A stretch of DNA of 64,000 nucleotides, taken from assembly GCA_020425605.1 (NCBI GenBank), contig JAGQRH010000020.1, positions 18,372 to 82,371 of the forward strand, in the 5' to 3' direction. Position 1 is the stretch's first letter; each line of letters starts with the position of its first letter. Shown here piece by piece: positions 17,155 through 25,576 of the stretch. The DNA comes from Planctomycetota bacterium. GTDB taxonomy: Bacteria > Planctomycetota > UBA8742 > UBA2392. The position numbers and the translations under genes were made by a program. The notes beneath the pieces were generated by a model, which was not told where the DNA came from, did no database searches, and saw nothing but the letters and a program-made list of their open reading frames with translations.

Positions 17155-18996
17155 ATGGAGCCGTTCCTCGAAGCGCTGAAGCACAAGGTCCTCGTCGGCG
17201 ACGGCGCCTATGGCACGTTGCTGGCCAGCCGCGGGCTTGTGGCTGGCGGCGGCATCGGCCCGGTACTCAACCTCGCCAAGCCCAACTTCGTGATCGCCGC
17301 GCACCAGGAATACCTCGACGCAGGCTCCGACGTGATCGAGACCAACACTTTTGGCGCGGACCGGATGGCACTCGCAGCAGCAGAGGCCAACGTCACCAGT
17401 CACGATGTCTGCAAGGCCGGCGCGGAATTGGCAAGGCACGCGGCGGGTGACCGCGCCTATGTTGTCGGCGCCGTCGGGCCACTGTTTCGATCGAGCAACA
17501 AGCTCACCGACGACGAACGCCGCGAGTGTTTCAAGGAAGAAGTGACCGGCCTCGTGGAAGGCGGCGTGGATGCGCTACTGCTAGAGACCTTTCCTGACCT
17601 GGCCGAGCTGCTGTTTGCGATTGAAGCCGTTCGCGCCGTTGCGCCGAAGACCCCGCTGATCGCGCAGATGGCCTTTACCCTGGCGGGCACGACTACCACG
17701 GGCATCTCACCCGAGCGCATGGTGCGTGAGCTGGACAAGCAACCGGTCGACGTGATTGGCGCAAACTGCGGTGGCGGCGAGTCAGCGGCCATCGAGGTCT
17801 GCAAGCGGCTGGTGGAGCTGACCGAAAAGCCGATCAGCATCTACCCCAACCGCGGTCTGGCGGATTTCGACGATCACGGCCGTCCTATCTACATTGAGAG
17901 CAGCGACTATTTCGCCCGCAGCGCCCGACGCCTCGCAGACCTTGGCGCGAACCTCATCGGCGGTTGCTGCGGCACGACGCCCGAGGACATCCGCAAGCTC
18001 AAAGGGCAGGTCAGTGCGCGAAAGCCCTCCATGCGCCATTTGCGCGTGGCTGCTGAGCCCGTACAAAAGGCCCAGCCTTCGGAGCCGCTGAAGCTGCAGC
18101 CGACGCTGGAAGAAGATCTCAAGACGCGCCGCATCGTCATCGCCGAGGTTGACCCGCCGCGTGGATTTGATGCGTCGGGAGAGCTGAAAGGCGCGGCCGA
18201 AATCGTCAAGGCCGGCGCAGACGCGATCACCATCGCGGACAACGCGCTCTCGATCATGCGCATGAGCAACCTGGCGTTCGCCGGGCTTCTGATGCAGCAG
18301 GTGGATGCGCGCATTGTGCTCCACATCGCCTGCCGCGATCGCAGCTTGATCGGTACCCAGTCGCACCTGCTTGGTGCCTACGCGATGGGCATAACCAACA
18401 TCCTTGCAGTTACCGGCGACCCCGTTGCGACGCAGGCCTACAAGGGCAGCAGCGGCGTCTTCGACATGGCCAGTCACAAGCTGATCGAGATGATCTCGCG
18501 CTTCAACAAAGGCGAGTTCGCCACCGGCCGTGACGGCAGCTCCCCCACTAACTTCTTCGTCGGTGGCGCGTTCAACTGTGCGTCATTGCGGCTGGAGAAC
18601 GAGGTCAAACGCTTTCAGCGGAAGGTGCAGGCGGGCGCCAGGTTCATCATGACGCAGCCGGTGTTTGATATCGCCACGGCCCGACGCGTGACCGAGTCCG
18701 CGAGGCCGCTCGGCGTTCCGTTGATTCTTGGCATCATGCCACTGGTCAGTGAACGCAACGCCGATTTCCTTCACCACGAGGTTCCCGGCATCGACGTGCC
18801 CGAGGACATTCGCGAGCGCATGAAAGGCAAACGCGGCGAAAGCGGTCGCGCGGAAGGCGTAAAGATCAGCAAAGAGCTGATGCAAGAGATCGCGCCCGAC
18901 GTGCAGGGTTTCTACATGATCACACCAATGAACCGCTACGAGATGATCAGCGAGCTGACCCGCTTCGCGCACACACTCACACCGGCGAAGGCATGA
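17155..18996 (+). CDS. Bifunctional homocysteine S-methyltransferase / 5,10-methylenetetrahydrofolate reductase
   Basis: 613 residues. Residues ~1-290 are a Pfam S-methyl_trans (MetH/BHMT-like) barrel with DGAYGTLL, VIETNTFGADR, the zinc Cys in IGANCGGGES and the Cys pair in IGGCCGTTPEDI. Residues ~320-613 are a MetF-like reductase barrel (IVIAEVDPPRGFD, ITIADNALS, ILAVTGDPV, RFIMTQPVFD, PLILGIMPLVS). The same fusion is known as YitJ-type proteins. It could reduce methylene-THF and use the methyl group to make methionine, although substrate preference is not proven by sequence. plsY starts inside its last 4 bases. Confidence 0.92.
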   Translation: MEPFLEALKHKVLVGDGAYGTLLASRGLVAGGGIGPVLNLAKPNFVIAAHQEYLDAGSDVIETNTFGADRMALAAAEANVTSHDVCKAGAELARHAAGDRAYVVGAVGPLFRSSNKLTDDERRECFKEEVTGLVEGGVDALLLETFPDLAELLFAIEAVRAVAPKTPLIAQMAFTLAGTTTTGISPERMVRELDKQPVDVIGANCGGGESAAIEVCKRLVELTEKPISIYPNRGLADFDDHGRPIYIESSDYFARSARRLADLGANLIGGCCGTTPEDIRKLKGQVSARKPSMRHLRVAAEPVQKAQPSEPLKLQPTLEEDLKTRRIVIAEVDPPRGFDASGELKGAAEIVKAGADAITIADNALSIMRMSNLAFAGLLMQQVDARIVLHIACRDRSLIGTQSHLLGAYAMGITNILAVTGDPVATQAYKGSSGVFDMASHKLIEMISRFNKGEFATGRDGSSPTNFFVGGAFNCASLRLENEVKRFQRKVQAGARFIMTQPVFDIATARRVTESARPLGVPLILGIMPLVSERNADFLHHEVPGIDVPEDIRERMKGKRGESGRAEGVKISKELMQEIAPDVQGFYMITPMNRYEMISELTRFAHTLTPAKA

Positions 18997-19658
18997 CCTG
19001 GGCCTGGATTATCGGAACGCTGCTGGCTTCCTACCTTGTGGGCAGCGTCCCGTTCGGGCTGCTTGCGGGCTACCTGCTGAAGGGCGTCGATATCCGTCAG
19101 CACGGAAGCCGCAACATCGGTGCTACCAACGCCGCCCGCGTGATTGGCTGGAAGTGGTTCCCGTTCGTGCTGCTGCTCGACGCGCTGAAAGGCGCGGGGC
19201 CTTGCCTGCTGGGGCTATGGCTGTCTGCGCGCGCGGGTGCGGACCTCGTGCTGTTTGCCGCTATCGGCGCGCTGGCCGGGCACCTGTATTCGGTCTACCT
19301 GAAATTCAAGGGTGGCAAGGGCGTGGCGACGGGCCTCGGCGTGGTACTCGTGCTCACAACTCTTCCTGAGATTCATGCGCCGTTGCCGGCCCTGTGTGCT
19401 CTGGGAGTGTTCGGCCTGACGCTGCTGGCAACACGCATGGTTAGCGTTTCCAGCATCGTGGCGGCGCTCAGCATGCCTGCGTTCTACTATGCCTGGCTGG
19501 GAGCCACGACGTTCGATTCCCCTTACGATCGCCGTTTCATCCTGATCTGCGCCATGGCACTGGCTGTGCTGGTCAAACATCGTGCGAATATCCGTAGAAT
19601 CATGAACGGCAGCGAGCCGCGCATCGGCCGCAAGAAGCCTGAGGCACAGAATGGCTAA
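18993..19658 (+). CDS. plsY: Acyl-phosphate:glycerol-3-phosphate acyltransferase PlsY
   Basis: 221 residues, integral inner-membrane protein with about five helices. The three family motifs are present: GSVPFGLLAGYLLKGVDIR, GSRNIGATNAARVIG and the Gly-rich FKGGKGVATGLGV. It transfers an acyl group from acyl-phosphate to sn-glycerol-3-phosphate, the first step of phospholipid synthesis. It overlaps the preceding gene by 4 bases and gpsA by 8, so substrate supply and use are encoded side by side. A basic C-terminal tail of about 25 residues is slightly longer than usual. Confidence 0.95.
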   Translation: MTWAWIIGTLLASYLVGSVPFGLLAGYLLKGVDIRQHGSRNIGATNAARVIGWKWFPFVLLLDALKGAGPCLLGLWLSARAGADLVLFAAIGALAGHLYSVYLKFKGGKGVATGLGVVLVLTTLPEIHAPLPALCALGVFGLTLLATRMVSVSSIVAALSMPAFYYAWLGATTFDSPYDRRFILICAMALAVLVKHRANIRRIMNGSEPRIGRKKPEAQNG

Positions 19659-20634
19659 CGTACTGATCATCGGCGCCGGGAGCTGGGGCACAGCCGTGGG
19701 TGTGCTGCTCGCGGGCGCGGGCAACCAGGTGACGCTGTTTGAGCGACTGCCCGACTACGCGGCCGAGCTGGCGAAAACCCGGGTCAACCGCATCTTCCTG
19801 CCCGGCATTTCGTTTCCAGACGGGCTTGAGGCAACGAACAAGCTGGAAGATCTGAGCCGTTTCGACTGGTGCATCAGCGCGGTGCCTACGCGGTACATTC
19901 GCACTGAGTTCTCCCAGCTGTCTGACCGACTGCCGCCCGAGCTGCCAATTGTCAGCCTCAGCAAGGGGATCGAGCAGGAGACCGTCCGCTTCCCGACCCA
20001 GATTCTGAGCGAAGTCACCAACGCAAAGCACCTGTTGTGTCTTTCGGGGCCCAGCCACGCCGAGGAAGTTGCGCGCGGGCTGCCGGCCGTCGTGGTAAGT
20101 GCAGGCGACGAGTCACGGGCCCAGGCGCTGGCGGAACTGGTGAGCACACCCAGCTTTCGCGTCTATTACAGCACCGACCTTGCGGGCGTGGAGCTGTCCG
20201 GCGCTGCCAAGAACGTGGTCGCCATCGCGGCCGGCATCGTGGACGGCCTGAAGCTGGGTGACAACGCCAAGGCCGCGCTGATTGCACGCGGCCTGGCCGA
20301 GATCGTGCGGCTCGGAGTTGCGATCGGCGCCGAGGAGCGCACCTTTAGCGGGCTCAGCGGCATCGGCGACCTGTACACGACCTGCGCGTCCAGTCACGGC
20401 CGAAACCTGAACTTCGGCCGGCGCATCGGTAGCGGAGAAAAGCCCGAGGCAATCATCGCGTCGATGGAAATGGTGGTCGAGGGCTACAACACCGCCAAGG
20501 CCCTGCGTGAGCTGTCACGCCAGAAGGGCGTTGAAATGCCCATCTGTGAAGAAGTCTGCAACGTCATCTACGACAGCGCAAACCCGCTAGAGGCGGTCAC
20601 TCGCCTGATGACCCGCTCAATCAAGGCTGAGTAG
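19651..20634 (+). CDS. gpsA: NAD(P)H-dependent glycerol-3-phosphate dehydrogenase
   Basis: 327 residues, usual length. It reduces dihydroxyacetone phosphate to sn-glycerol-3-phosphate for lipid synthesis. The Rossmann motif GAGSWGTAVGVLLAGAG opens the protein; SLSKGIE, LSGPSHAEEVARGLP, the catalytic Lys in LSGAAKNVVAIAAG and the C-terminal GLSGIGDLYTTCAS plus SSHGRNLNFGRRIG follow. It is coupled to plsY by an 8-base overlap and ends six bases from the convergent transketolase gene. Confidence 0.96.
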   Translation: MANVLIIGAGSWGTAVGVLLAGAGNQVTLFERLPDYAAELAKTRVNRIFLPGISFPDGLEATNKLEDLSRFDWCISAVPTRYIRTEFSQLSDRLPPELPIVSLSKGIEQETVRFPTQILSEVTNAKHLLCLSGPSHAEEVARGLPAVVVSAGDESRAQALAELVSTPSFRVYYSTDLAGVELSGAAKNVVAIAAGIVDGLKLGDNAKAALIARGLAEIVRLGVAIGAEERTFSGLSGIGDLYTTCASSHGRNLNFGRRIGSGEKPEAIIASMEMVVEGYNTAKALRELSRQKGVEMPICEEVCNVIYDSANPLEAVTRLMTRSIKAE

Positions 20635-20640
20635 ACTGCT

Positions 20641-21573
20641 CTACCTCTTGGCCGAGATGGCTTCCTTGGCTGCTTTGACGATGTCGGCGGTGTGCACGCC
20701 GTACTTGCGCCAGAGGGCGTCCGGGTCGCCACTTTCGCCGAACGTGTCCTGGGTGCCGATGTAGCGGATCGGTGTTGGACGCTCTCTACCGAGAACTTCC
20801 GCCACTGCACCGCCCAGGCCGCCCAACACGTTGTGATCCTCGGCCGTGACAACCGCGCCGCACTTCTCGGCGAGCGAGACCAGGGCGGCCTCATCAAGCG
20901 GCTTGACCGTATGGAAATCGGCGACGGTCGCGTTGATGCCTTCCTTCTTCAGTTCGTCGGCGGCCTCGACCGCGAAGCCGACCTGAGGGCCACAGGCGAT
21001 GATCGCCACGTCGCCGCCTTCGCGGATGATCTTCGCCTTGCCGATCTCGAACTTCTCGCCGTCCTTGTAGACGTCGAGCACCTTCGGGCGGCCGAGGCGC
21101 AGGTACACCGGGCCCTTGTGTGCTGCCACGGCCTTAGTCAGTCCGTAGGCTGACGCGTAGTCGGCCGCGACGCAGACCGTGACGTTCGGAATCACGCGCA
21201 TCAACGCGATGTCTTCCAGCGACTGGTGGCTGGCGCCGTCCTCACCGACGCCGAGCCCGCTGTGCGTGCAGGCGATCTTCACGTTCAGCGCCGGGTAGCC
21301 GATGGTGTTGCGCACGCTTTCCCACGCGCGCCCGGTGCCGAACATGGCGAAGGTTGTGGCGAACGGGATCTTGCCGGCCGTGCTCATGCCCGCGGCGACG
21401 TCGACCATGTTGGCCTCGGCCACGCCCATCTGGAAGAAACGGTCGGGGAACTCCTTGGCGAACGCGCCGGTCTTCACGCTGCCGCCAAGGTCGGCCGTCA
21501 ATGCAACGACATTCGGGTTCTCGCGGCCGAGTTCAAGCAGGGCGACTCCAAAGGCATCACGGGTTGCGCGCAT
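20641..21573 (-). CDS. Transketolase, C-terminal (pyrimidine-binding) subunit
   Basis: 310 residues, corresponding to the second half of transketolase: the pyrimidine-binding domain with the catalytic Glu in FQMGVAEANMVDVAAG, then FGTGRAWE, THSGLGVGEDGASHQSLED, and the C-terminal domain with TAEDHNVLGGLGGAVAE. Split transketolases make the N-terminal half as a separate protein, usually from the gene just upstream. Here the next gene upstream is an MFS permease, so the partner must be elsewhere. The role is sugar transfer in the pentose phosphate pathway. A 1-deoxyxylulose-phosphate synthase-like function is less likely because the length and start match split transketolases. Confidence 0.88.
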   Translation of the reverse strand: MRATRDAFGVALLELGRENPNVVALTADLGGSVKTGAFAKEFPDRFFQMGVAEANMVDVAAGMSTAGKIPFATTFAMFGTGRAWESVRNTIGYPALNVKIACTHSGLGVGEDGASHQSLEDIALMRVIPNVTVCVAADYASAYGLTKAVAAHKGPVYLRLGRPKVLDVYKDGEKFEIGKAKIIREGGDVAIIACGPQVGFAVEAADELKKEGINATVADFHTVKPLDEAALVSLAEKCGAVVTAEDHNVLGGLGGAVAEVLGRERPTPIRYIGTQDTFGESGDPDALWRKYGVHTADIVKAAKEAISAKR

Positions 21574-21639
21574 GGCTCTCTCCTGAGTTGCGGGCAGTGT
21601 AGGCGGGTGGCCCTTTGCCGCAACCGTGTGGGAAAATCG

Positions 21640-23040
21640 TTAAGACGTGGCACTAGCGGTGACGCCAGGCTTCTTGACCAGGGCCAGCAGCAGCAGGCCG
21701 AACAACAGTGGCGCCGCCTGCAGGCTTAGCGCTGCCTTCCAGCCGTAAAGATCGTTGCCCGTTTTGGCGCTGACCGTGTCGAACACGAGGCCAAACACGG
21801 CGCTGCCCAGGACCGAGAGCTTGGTCGTGATGCCGTACAGGCCAAAGTATTCACCGAGCCTTTCGCGGGGGCTGAGCTCGATCAGCAGCTTCCGGCCGGC
21901 GGTCCAGATACCGGCCAGCCCCAGTGCGCCGAACCCGCAGATGCCGGCCAGGTAGAGCGTGAGGTTGAAGCCCCCGCCGACAGCGGCGCCGATCAAACCC
22001 AGCGCCAGAAACGCCGCTGACAGTCGCAGCACACGAAGGCTGCCCCACCGGTCGGTCATGAATCCGAGCGTGATACCGAACACCAGGGCCAGCACATTCA
22101 GGCTCAGGCCAGACCACGTCAGGAGTTGCGTCGGCGTGTCGATCGCGAGCCCAAACACGGCCAGCGAAGCGCCTTCACGGGCAATCCATACGGGATCGGT
22201 GGGAGTGCCGCTGTTCACAAAGAAGGTGCCGCGAGTGAAGTCGCCGAAGTACAGGATCGCCGTGTTCAGCACATCCACGCAGAAGAAATTGCCGATCAGG
22301 AACCACATGACCGGCCGATCTTTGGGTAGCGACTTGACCGTGGCGAACACCTCGCCGAACTGTCGCTTGACCAGCCCGAGCGAAAACGGCGTGCGCTTTT
22401 GCACCCGGCGCTCCCGCACCAGCACGAAGCACGGCAACGCCAGCGCCAGGAATATCGCTGCCGCGATCCCGAACGTCGCGGGAAACCCGACCGCCTTGGG
22501 CAGGCCCAGCAGCACCACAATGATGATCGTGCCGACGTAGCCACAACCCACCCCCAGCCCGGAGACCAGCCCCTGGTGCTTGTCAGCGGCAACGCTCGGC
22601 AGCAGCGAGTTGTAAAACACCAGCGCCGCGTTGTACCCGAAGTTGGCGACAAAGAACGCGGCCATCACCAGGAACGGCACGCTGGTCAGGCCGAACGTCG
22701 CCATGCCGCCGATGCATGCCAACGTAGTAATGATCAAGTACAGCCGCGCCCGACCAGTGTGGTCCGCCAGCGAAGCGAACACCGGCACGCACAGCCCGGC
22801 CGCGACCATGGACGCACTGTTCGTGATGCCCTGGATTGAGCGCCCGCCAAATAGGTCTCCGAGATACGGCGCAAAAATGAACGTGAGCACGGCCGCATAG
22901 ACCGTGTTTGCCGTGTCGTACAGCACCCATGCACCGCTGGCCAGGGGCGAGGTCTTGTCCAGATACGCCGGTGGCGGCGGAGGGGCGATGTGCTCGACCG
23001 TCTCGAGCGGCGGTGGTGGGATTTCGACCGAATCGGGCAT
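21640..23040 (-). CDS. MFS permease of the UMF1 / Atg22-like family
   Basis: 466 residues from the ATG at 23040, with about 12 transmembrane helices. ASGAWVLYDTANTVYAAVL near the N-terminus matches the WxxYDxANxxF start of UMF1-family proteins. LSPRERLGEYFGLYG late in the protein is also typical of this family (Pfam MFS_1/ATG22), whose bacterial substrates are mostly unknown. A Pro-rich N-terminal tail of ~30 residues precedes the first helix. A longer frame to 23082 is rejected because it would begin inside a terminator hairpin at 23081-23103. Ribosome-site support for the chosen start is weak. Confidence 0.85.
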   Translation of the reverse strand: MPDSVEIPPPPLETVEHIAPPPPPAYLDKTSPLASGAWVLYDTANTVYAAVLTFIFAPYLGDLFGGRSIQGITNSASMVAAGLCVPVFASLADHTGRARLYLIITTLACIGGMATFGLTSVPFLVMAAFFVANFGYNAALVFYNSLLPSVAADKHQGLVSGLGVGCGYVGTIIIVVLLGLPKAVGFPATFGIAAAIFLALALPCFVLVRERRVQKRTPFSLGLVKRQFGEVFATVKSLPKDRPVMWFLIGNFFCVDVLNTAILYFGDFTRGTFFVNSGTPTDPVWIAREGASLAVFGLAIDTPTQLLTWSGLSLNVLALVFGITLGFMTDRWGSLRVLRLSAAFLALGLIGAAVGGGFNLTLYLAGICGFGALGLAGIWTAGRKLLIELSPRERLGEYFGLYGITTKLSVLGSAVFGLVFDTVSAKTGNDLYGWKAALSLQAAPLLFGLLLLALVKKPGVTASATS

Positions 23041-23080
23041 GGCCGAGAAGCATAGCGGCGCCATCGGCGCGGTCGAATGC

Positions 23081-23103
23081 AAAAGCCCGCGTTGAGCGCG
23101 GGC
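23081..23103 (-). terminator. Rho-independent terminator for the 69-residue gene
   Basis: On the minus strand GCCCGCG pairs with CGCGGGC across a 5-base loop (23085-23103) and is followed by TTTT (23084-23081). It starts 10 bases after the stop of the small gene at 23113 and so should separate that gene from the MFS gene. Confidence 0.75.
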
Positions 23104-23112
23104 CTCATTTGT

Positions 23113-23322
23113 CTAGCTGGTGAACGTCGGGTTTACCTGGGTGTGCCGGTCCGAGCTGCTTTTCACCTTGTCGGTGAAATCGAGCACCTCTTCCTCGGTG
23201 AAGAACTTGCGGACGCGCTTGCGGGTTTGGAACCAGGCGCCCTTGACGCCCTGGCTCATACCCTGCTCGATGTAGTCCAGCTCACGAACGGCGCAAAACA
23301 TGGCAAGCGTGTGGGCGTTCAT
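23113..23322 (-). CDS. Small conserved-looking protein, function unknown
   Basis: 69 residues, no family recognised. A strong GGGGAGAG ribosome site ends 4 bases ahead of the ATG, and a terminator directly follows the stop, so it looks like a stand-alone gene. The sequence is charged with no membrane segment (RELDYIEQGM, FFTEEEVLDFTDKV) and has a basic patch QTRKRVRKFF. The 150 bases upstream, before the aminotransferase stop at 23473, are less GC-rich than the surroundings and probably hold its promoter. Confidence 0.7.
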   Translation of the reverse strand: MNAHTLAMFCAVRELDYIEQGMSQGVKGAWFQTRKRVRKFFTEEEVLDFTDKVKSSSDRHTQVNPTFTS

Positions 23323-23472
23323 GATGCTCTCCCCGGTGAATGCTTAACCACTATCGCTTCTGCTTCACCCAGTCAAAGAAGATTACTGACAGAGTCTTTA
23401 CAATTCAGCCCTACTGCATACGTGCTTGCTACTTGGGGAGTTATCAACGCATTCCAATAGTTATCCCCAGCG

Positions 23473-24675
23473 CTACTTCAGCTCCTTGGCGAAGGCCGCA
23501 ATGCGCTCGACGGCCTTGCGAATCTCGTCATCCGAAGCGGCATACGAAAAGCGGACGAAGCCGGGTGCACCGAATTCGCTGCCCGGTACGCCGCCGACAT
23601 GGGCGCGCGTCAGCAGAGCCTCACAGATCACGTGGTCATCCTTCAGCTGCAGCTCGCCGTGCGCCTTGCCCAGCCAGGCCCGGAAGTCAGGGAACACATA
23701 AAACGCGCCGCCCGGGCGGGCACAACTCACGCCCTCAATGTCATTCAGCCCACCGACGATCATGTCCCGGCGCGCCACGAACTTGCGCTTCCATTCAGGC
23801 AGCTCTGCCGGGTCTTCCGCCAGCGCCTTCAATGTGGCCAGCTGCGAGACGGTGGCGGGGTTGCTGGTGCTGTGGCTCTGCAGGGCCCCCATCGCCGCAA
23901 TCACGTGCTTGGGGCCACCTGCATAGCCGATGCGCCAGCCGGTCATTGCGTAGGCTTTGGCGACGCCGTTAATCGTTACGGTGCGCGAGTAGGCGTCCTC
24001 ACCAAGCGACGCGAAGCTTACGTGCTCGCCGTCGTACACCAGCTTCTCATAGATCTCATCCGACAGCACGCCCACATTGGTGCCCTTGAGCACGTCCGCC
24101 AGCGCCTGTTGCGCCTCTCGGGACCATACCGCGCCGGTCGGGTTGCCCGGCGAGTTCACCATCACCAGCCTGGTCTTCGGCGTCAGCGCTTTCTTGAGCG
24201 CGTCGGCCGTCAGCACGAAGCCGGTGCTTGACGTGTCAACCACGACGGCCTTGCCGCCGAAGAAATTGACCATCTCGGGGTAGCTGACCCAGTACGGTGC
24301 CGGAATGATGACCTCATCGCCTTCGTCAATCAGCGTTGCGATCAGGTTGAAGCACGAGTGCTTCGCGCCGCAGTTCACCATCACTTGCTCCGGCGTATAG
24401 TCGAGCCCGTTGTCGCGCTTGAACTTGTGCGCGACGGCCTTGCGGATTGCCGGAAGGCCCGAGGCAGGGGTGTAGCGGTCGACGGGACCTTTGGCCTTTA
24501 GCGCGTCGATGGCGGCGTCGCGGATATAGTCGGGCGTCTCGAAGTCAGGCTCGCCGGCCGTCAGCGCGATGACGTCTTTGCCCTCGGCGGCCAGCGCCTT
24601 GGCCCGCGCGGTCAATGCCAGGGTGGCGGAGGGCTGGATACGGCCCATGCGCTGTGCAAGCTTCAGCTCAATCAT
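23473..24675 (-). CDS. Aspartate/prephenate-type aminotransferase (PLP, class I)
   Basis: 400 residues, subgroup I-beta/gamma like bacterial aspartate aminotransferases. Motifs: ALTAGEPDFETPDYI, RYTPASGLPAIRKAV, VNSPGNPTGAVWS, the cofactor Asp in VLSDEIYEKLVYDG, the Schiff-base Lys in NGVAKAYAMTGWRIGY and a substrate Arg in GFVRFSYAAS. It follows pheA by 8 bases in the same direction. Because enzymes of this group often aminate prephenate as well as oxaloacetate, and because of the pheA neighbour, a prephenate/arogenate role is possible. The exact substrate cannot be set from sequence alone. Confidence 0.9.
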   Translation of the reverse strand: MIELKLAQRMGRIQPSATLALTARAKALAAEGKDVIALTAGEPDFETPDYIRDAAIDALKAKGPVDRYTPASGLPAIRKAVAHKFKRDNGLDYTPEQVMVNCGAKHSCFNLIATLIDEGDEVIIPAPYWVSYPEMVNFFGGKAVVVDTSSTGFVLTADALKKALTPKTRLVMVNSPGNPTGAVWSREAQQALADVLKGTNVGVLSDEIYEKLVYDGEHVSFASLGEDAYSRTVTINGVAKAYAMTGWRIGYAGGPKHVIAAMGALQSHSTSNPATVSQLATLKALAEDPAELPEWKRKFVARRDMIVGGLNDIEGVSCARPGGAFYVFPDFRAWLGKAHGELQLKDDHVICEALLTRAHVGGVPGSEFGAPGFVRFSYAASDDEIRKAVERIAAFAKELK

Positions 24676-24683
24676 GTCTCGTC

Positions 24684-25529
24684 TCAGGTCGTCTTGATTC
24701 TGGGCTCAACGCTGTCATGGCTTCCGATCAACTGCAGGTACGTCGTGTGCTTTCGCAACTCGGCCAACGCCGTTCGGATGTTGTCCTGGTCAAAGCGTCC
24801 GGGGAATTCAACGAACACCGTGTAGTCCCACTTGTTCGTGCGATTCGGGCGTGCAAACACCTGGGTCAGATTGATCTCATTGATGCGGAACGCGGCCAGC
24901 GCCTCCATCAACGCTCCGGGCTGGTGCTTCAGCTCGAACATCACGGTGGTCTTTACGTCGGCGGAGCCCTCAGCAGGAAGCTGCTTTGCCTTGGTCATGG
25001 CCACAAAGCGGGTCACACCGGTCACCGAGTTCTCGACGCTCGGCTGCAGAACCTGCAGCCCGAAAATACTGGCCGCAAAGTCGCCGCAGACCGTCGCTTC
25101 ATTCTTGTCGCCGCGCTGGACCATCGCGGCCAGGTTCTCGGCACTGTCGTAGCGGGCGATCAGCTCAAGCCCGGTCTGCATGGCGAGGTACGTGCTGCTC
25201 AGGTTCAGGATCGCCGGGTGGGCGTAGACGCGCTTGATGTCCGAATGTTTGGCGCCTTTCTGCCCGGCGAGGTTGTATCGCTCATGAAAGCGGATATCCC
25301 GCGCGAAGTGGACGCGTGTGGCACGCAGCAGATCGAGAATGTCGAAGCTGGTCCCCCACTCCGAGTTCTCGACACGCACGACGCCGACCTGGCAGTGTTC
25401 ATCCGCCAGCGCATCGAACACGCCTTGTGCCGTGTTGCATGGCGTGGTCGCGATGTCCTGGTCGGCATACATCCAGGCAGCCGCGGCTTCAGCGTACGAG
25501 CCACGCTGCCCGTGGAATGCGATCTTCAC
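24684..25529 (-). CDS. pheA: Prephenate dehydratase
   Basis: 281 residues, a stand-alone prephenate dehydratase with no chorismate mutase domain. The catalytic domain covers residues ~1-180: FHGQRGSYAEAAA, VVRVENSEWGTSFD and the catalytic TRF motif in SVTGVTRFVAM. An ACT domain for phenylalanine feedback follows (FELKHQPGALMEALAAFR, NLTQVFARPN). It makes phenylpyruvate, or acts on arogenate if the adjacent aminotransferase works first. It starts 47 bases after the lipoprotein gene stop at 25577. Confidence 0.94.
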   Translation of the reverse strand: MKIAFHGQRGSYAEAAAAWMYADQDIATTPCNTAQGVFDALADEHCQVGVVRVENSEWGTSFDILDLLRATRVHFARDIRFHERYNLAGQKGAKHSDIKRVYAHPAILNLSSTYLAMQTGLELIARYDSAENLAAMVQRGDKNEATVCGDFAASIFGLQVLQPSVENSVTGVTRFVAMTKAKQLPAEGSADVKTTVMFELKHQPGALMEALAAFRINEINLTQVFARPNRTNKWDYTVFVEFPGRFDQDNIRTALAELRKHTTYLQLIGSHDSVEPRIKTT

Positions 25530-25576
25530 AGCTATCCTCCGCGAGTCTGTGCAATTTAGCAGTCGGCCGGCGGAAG

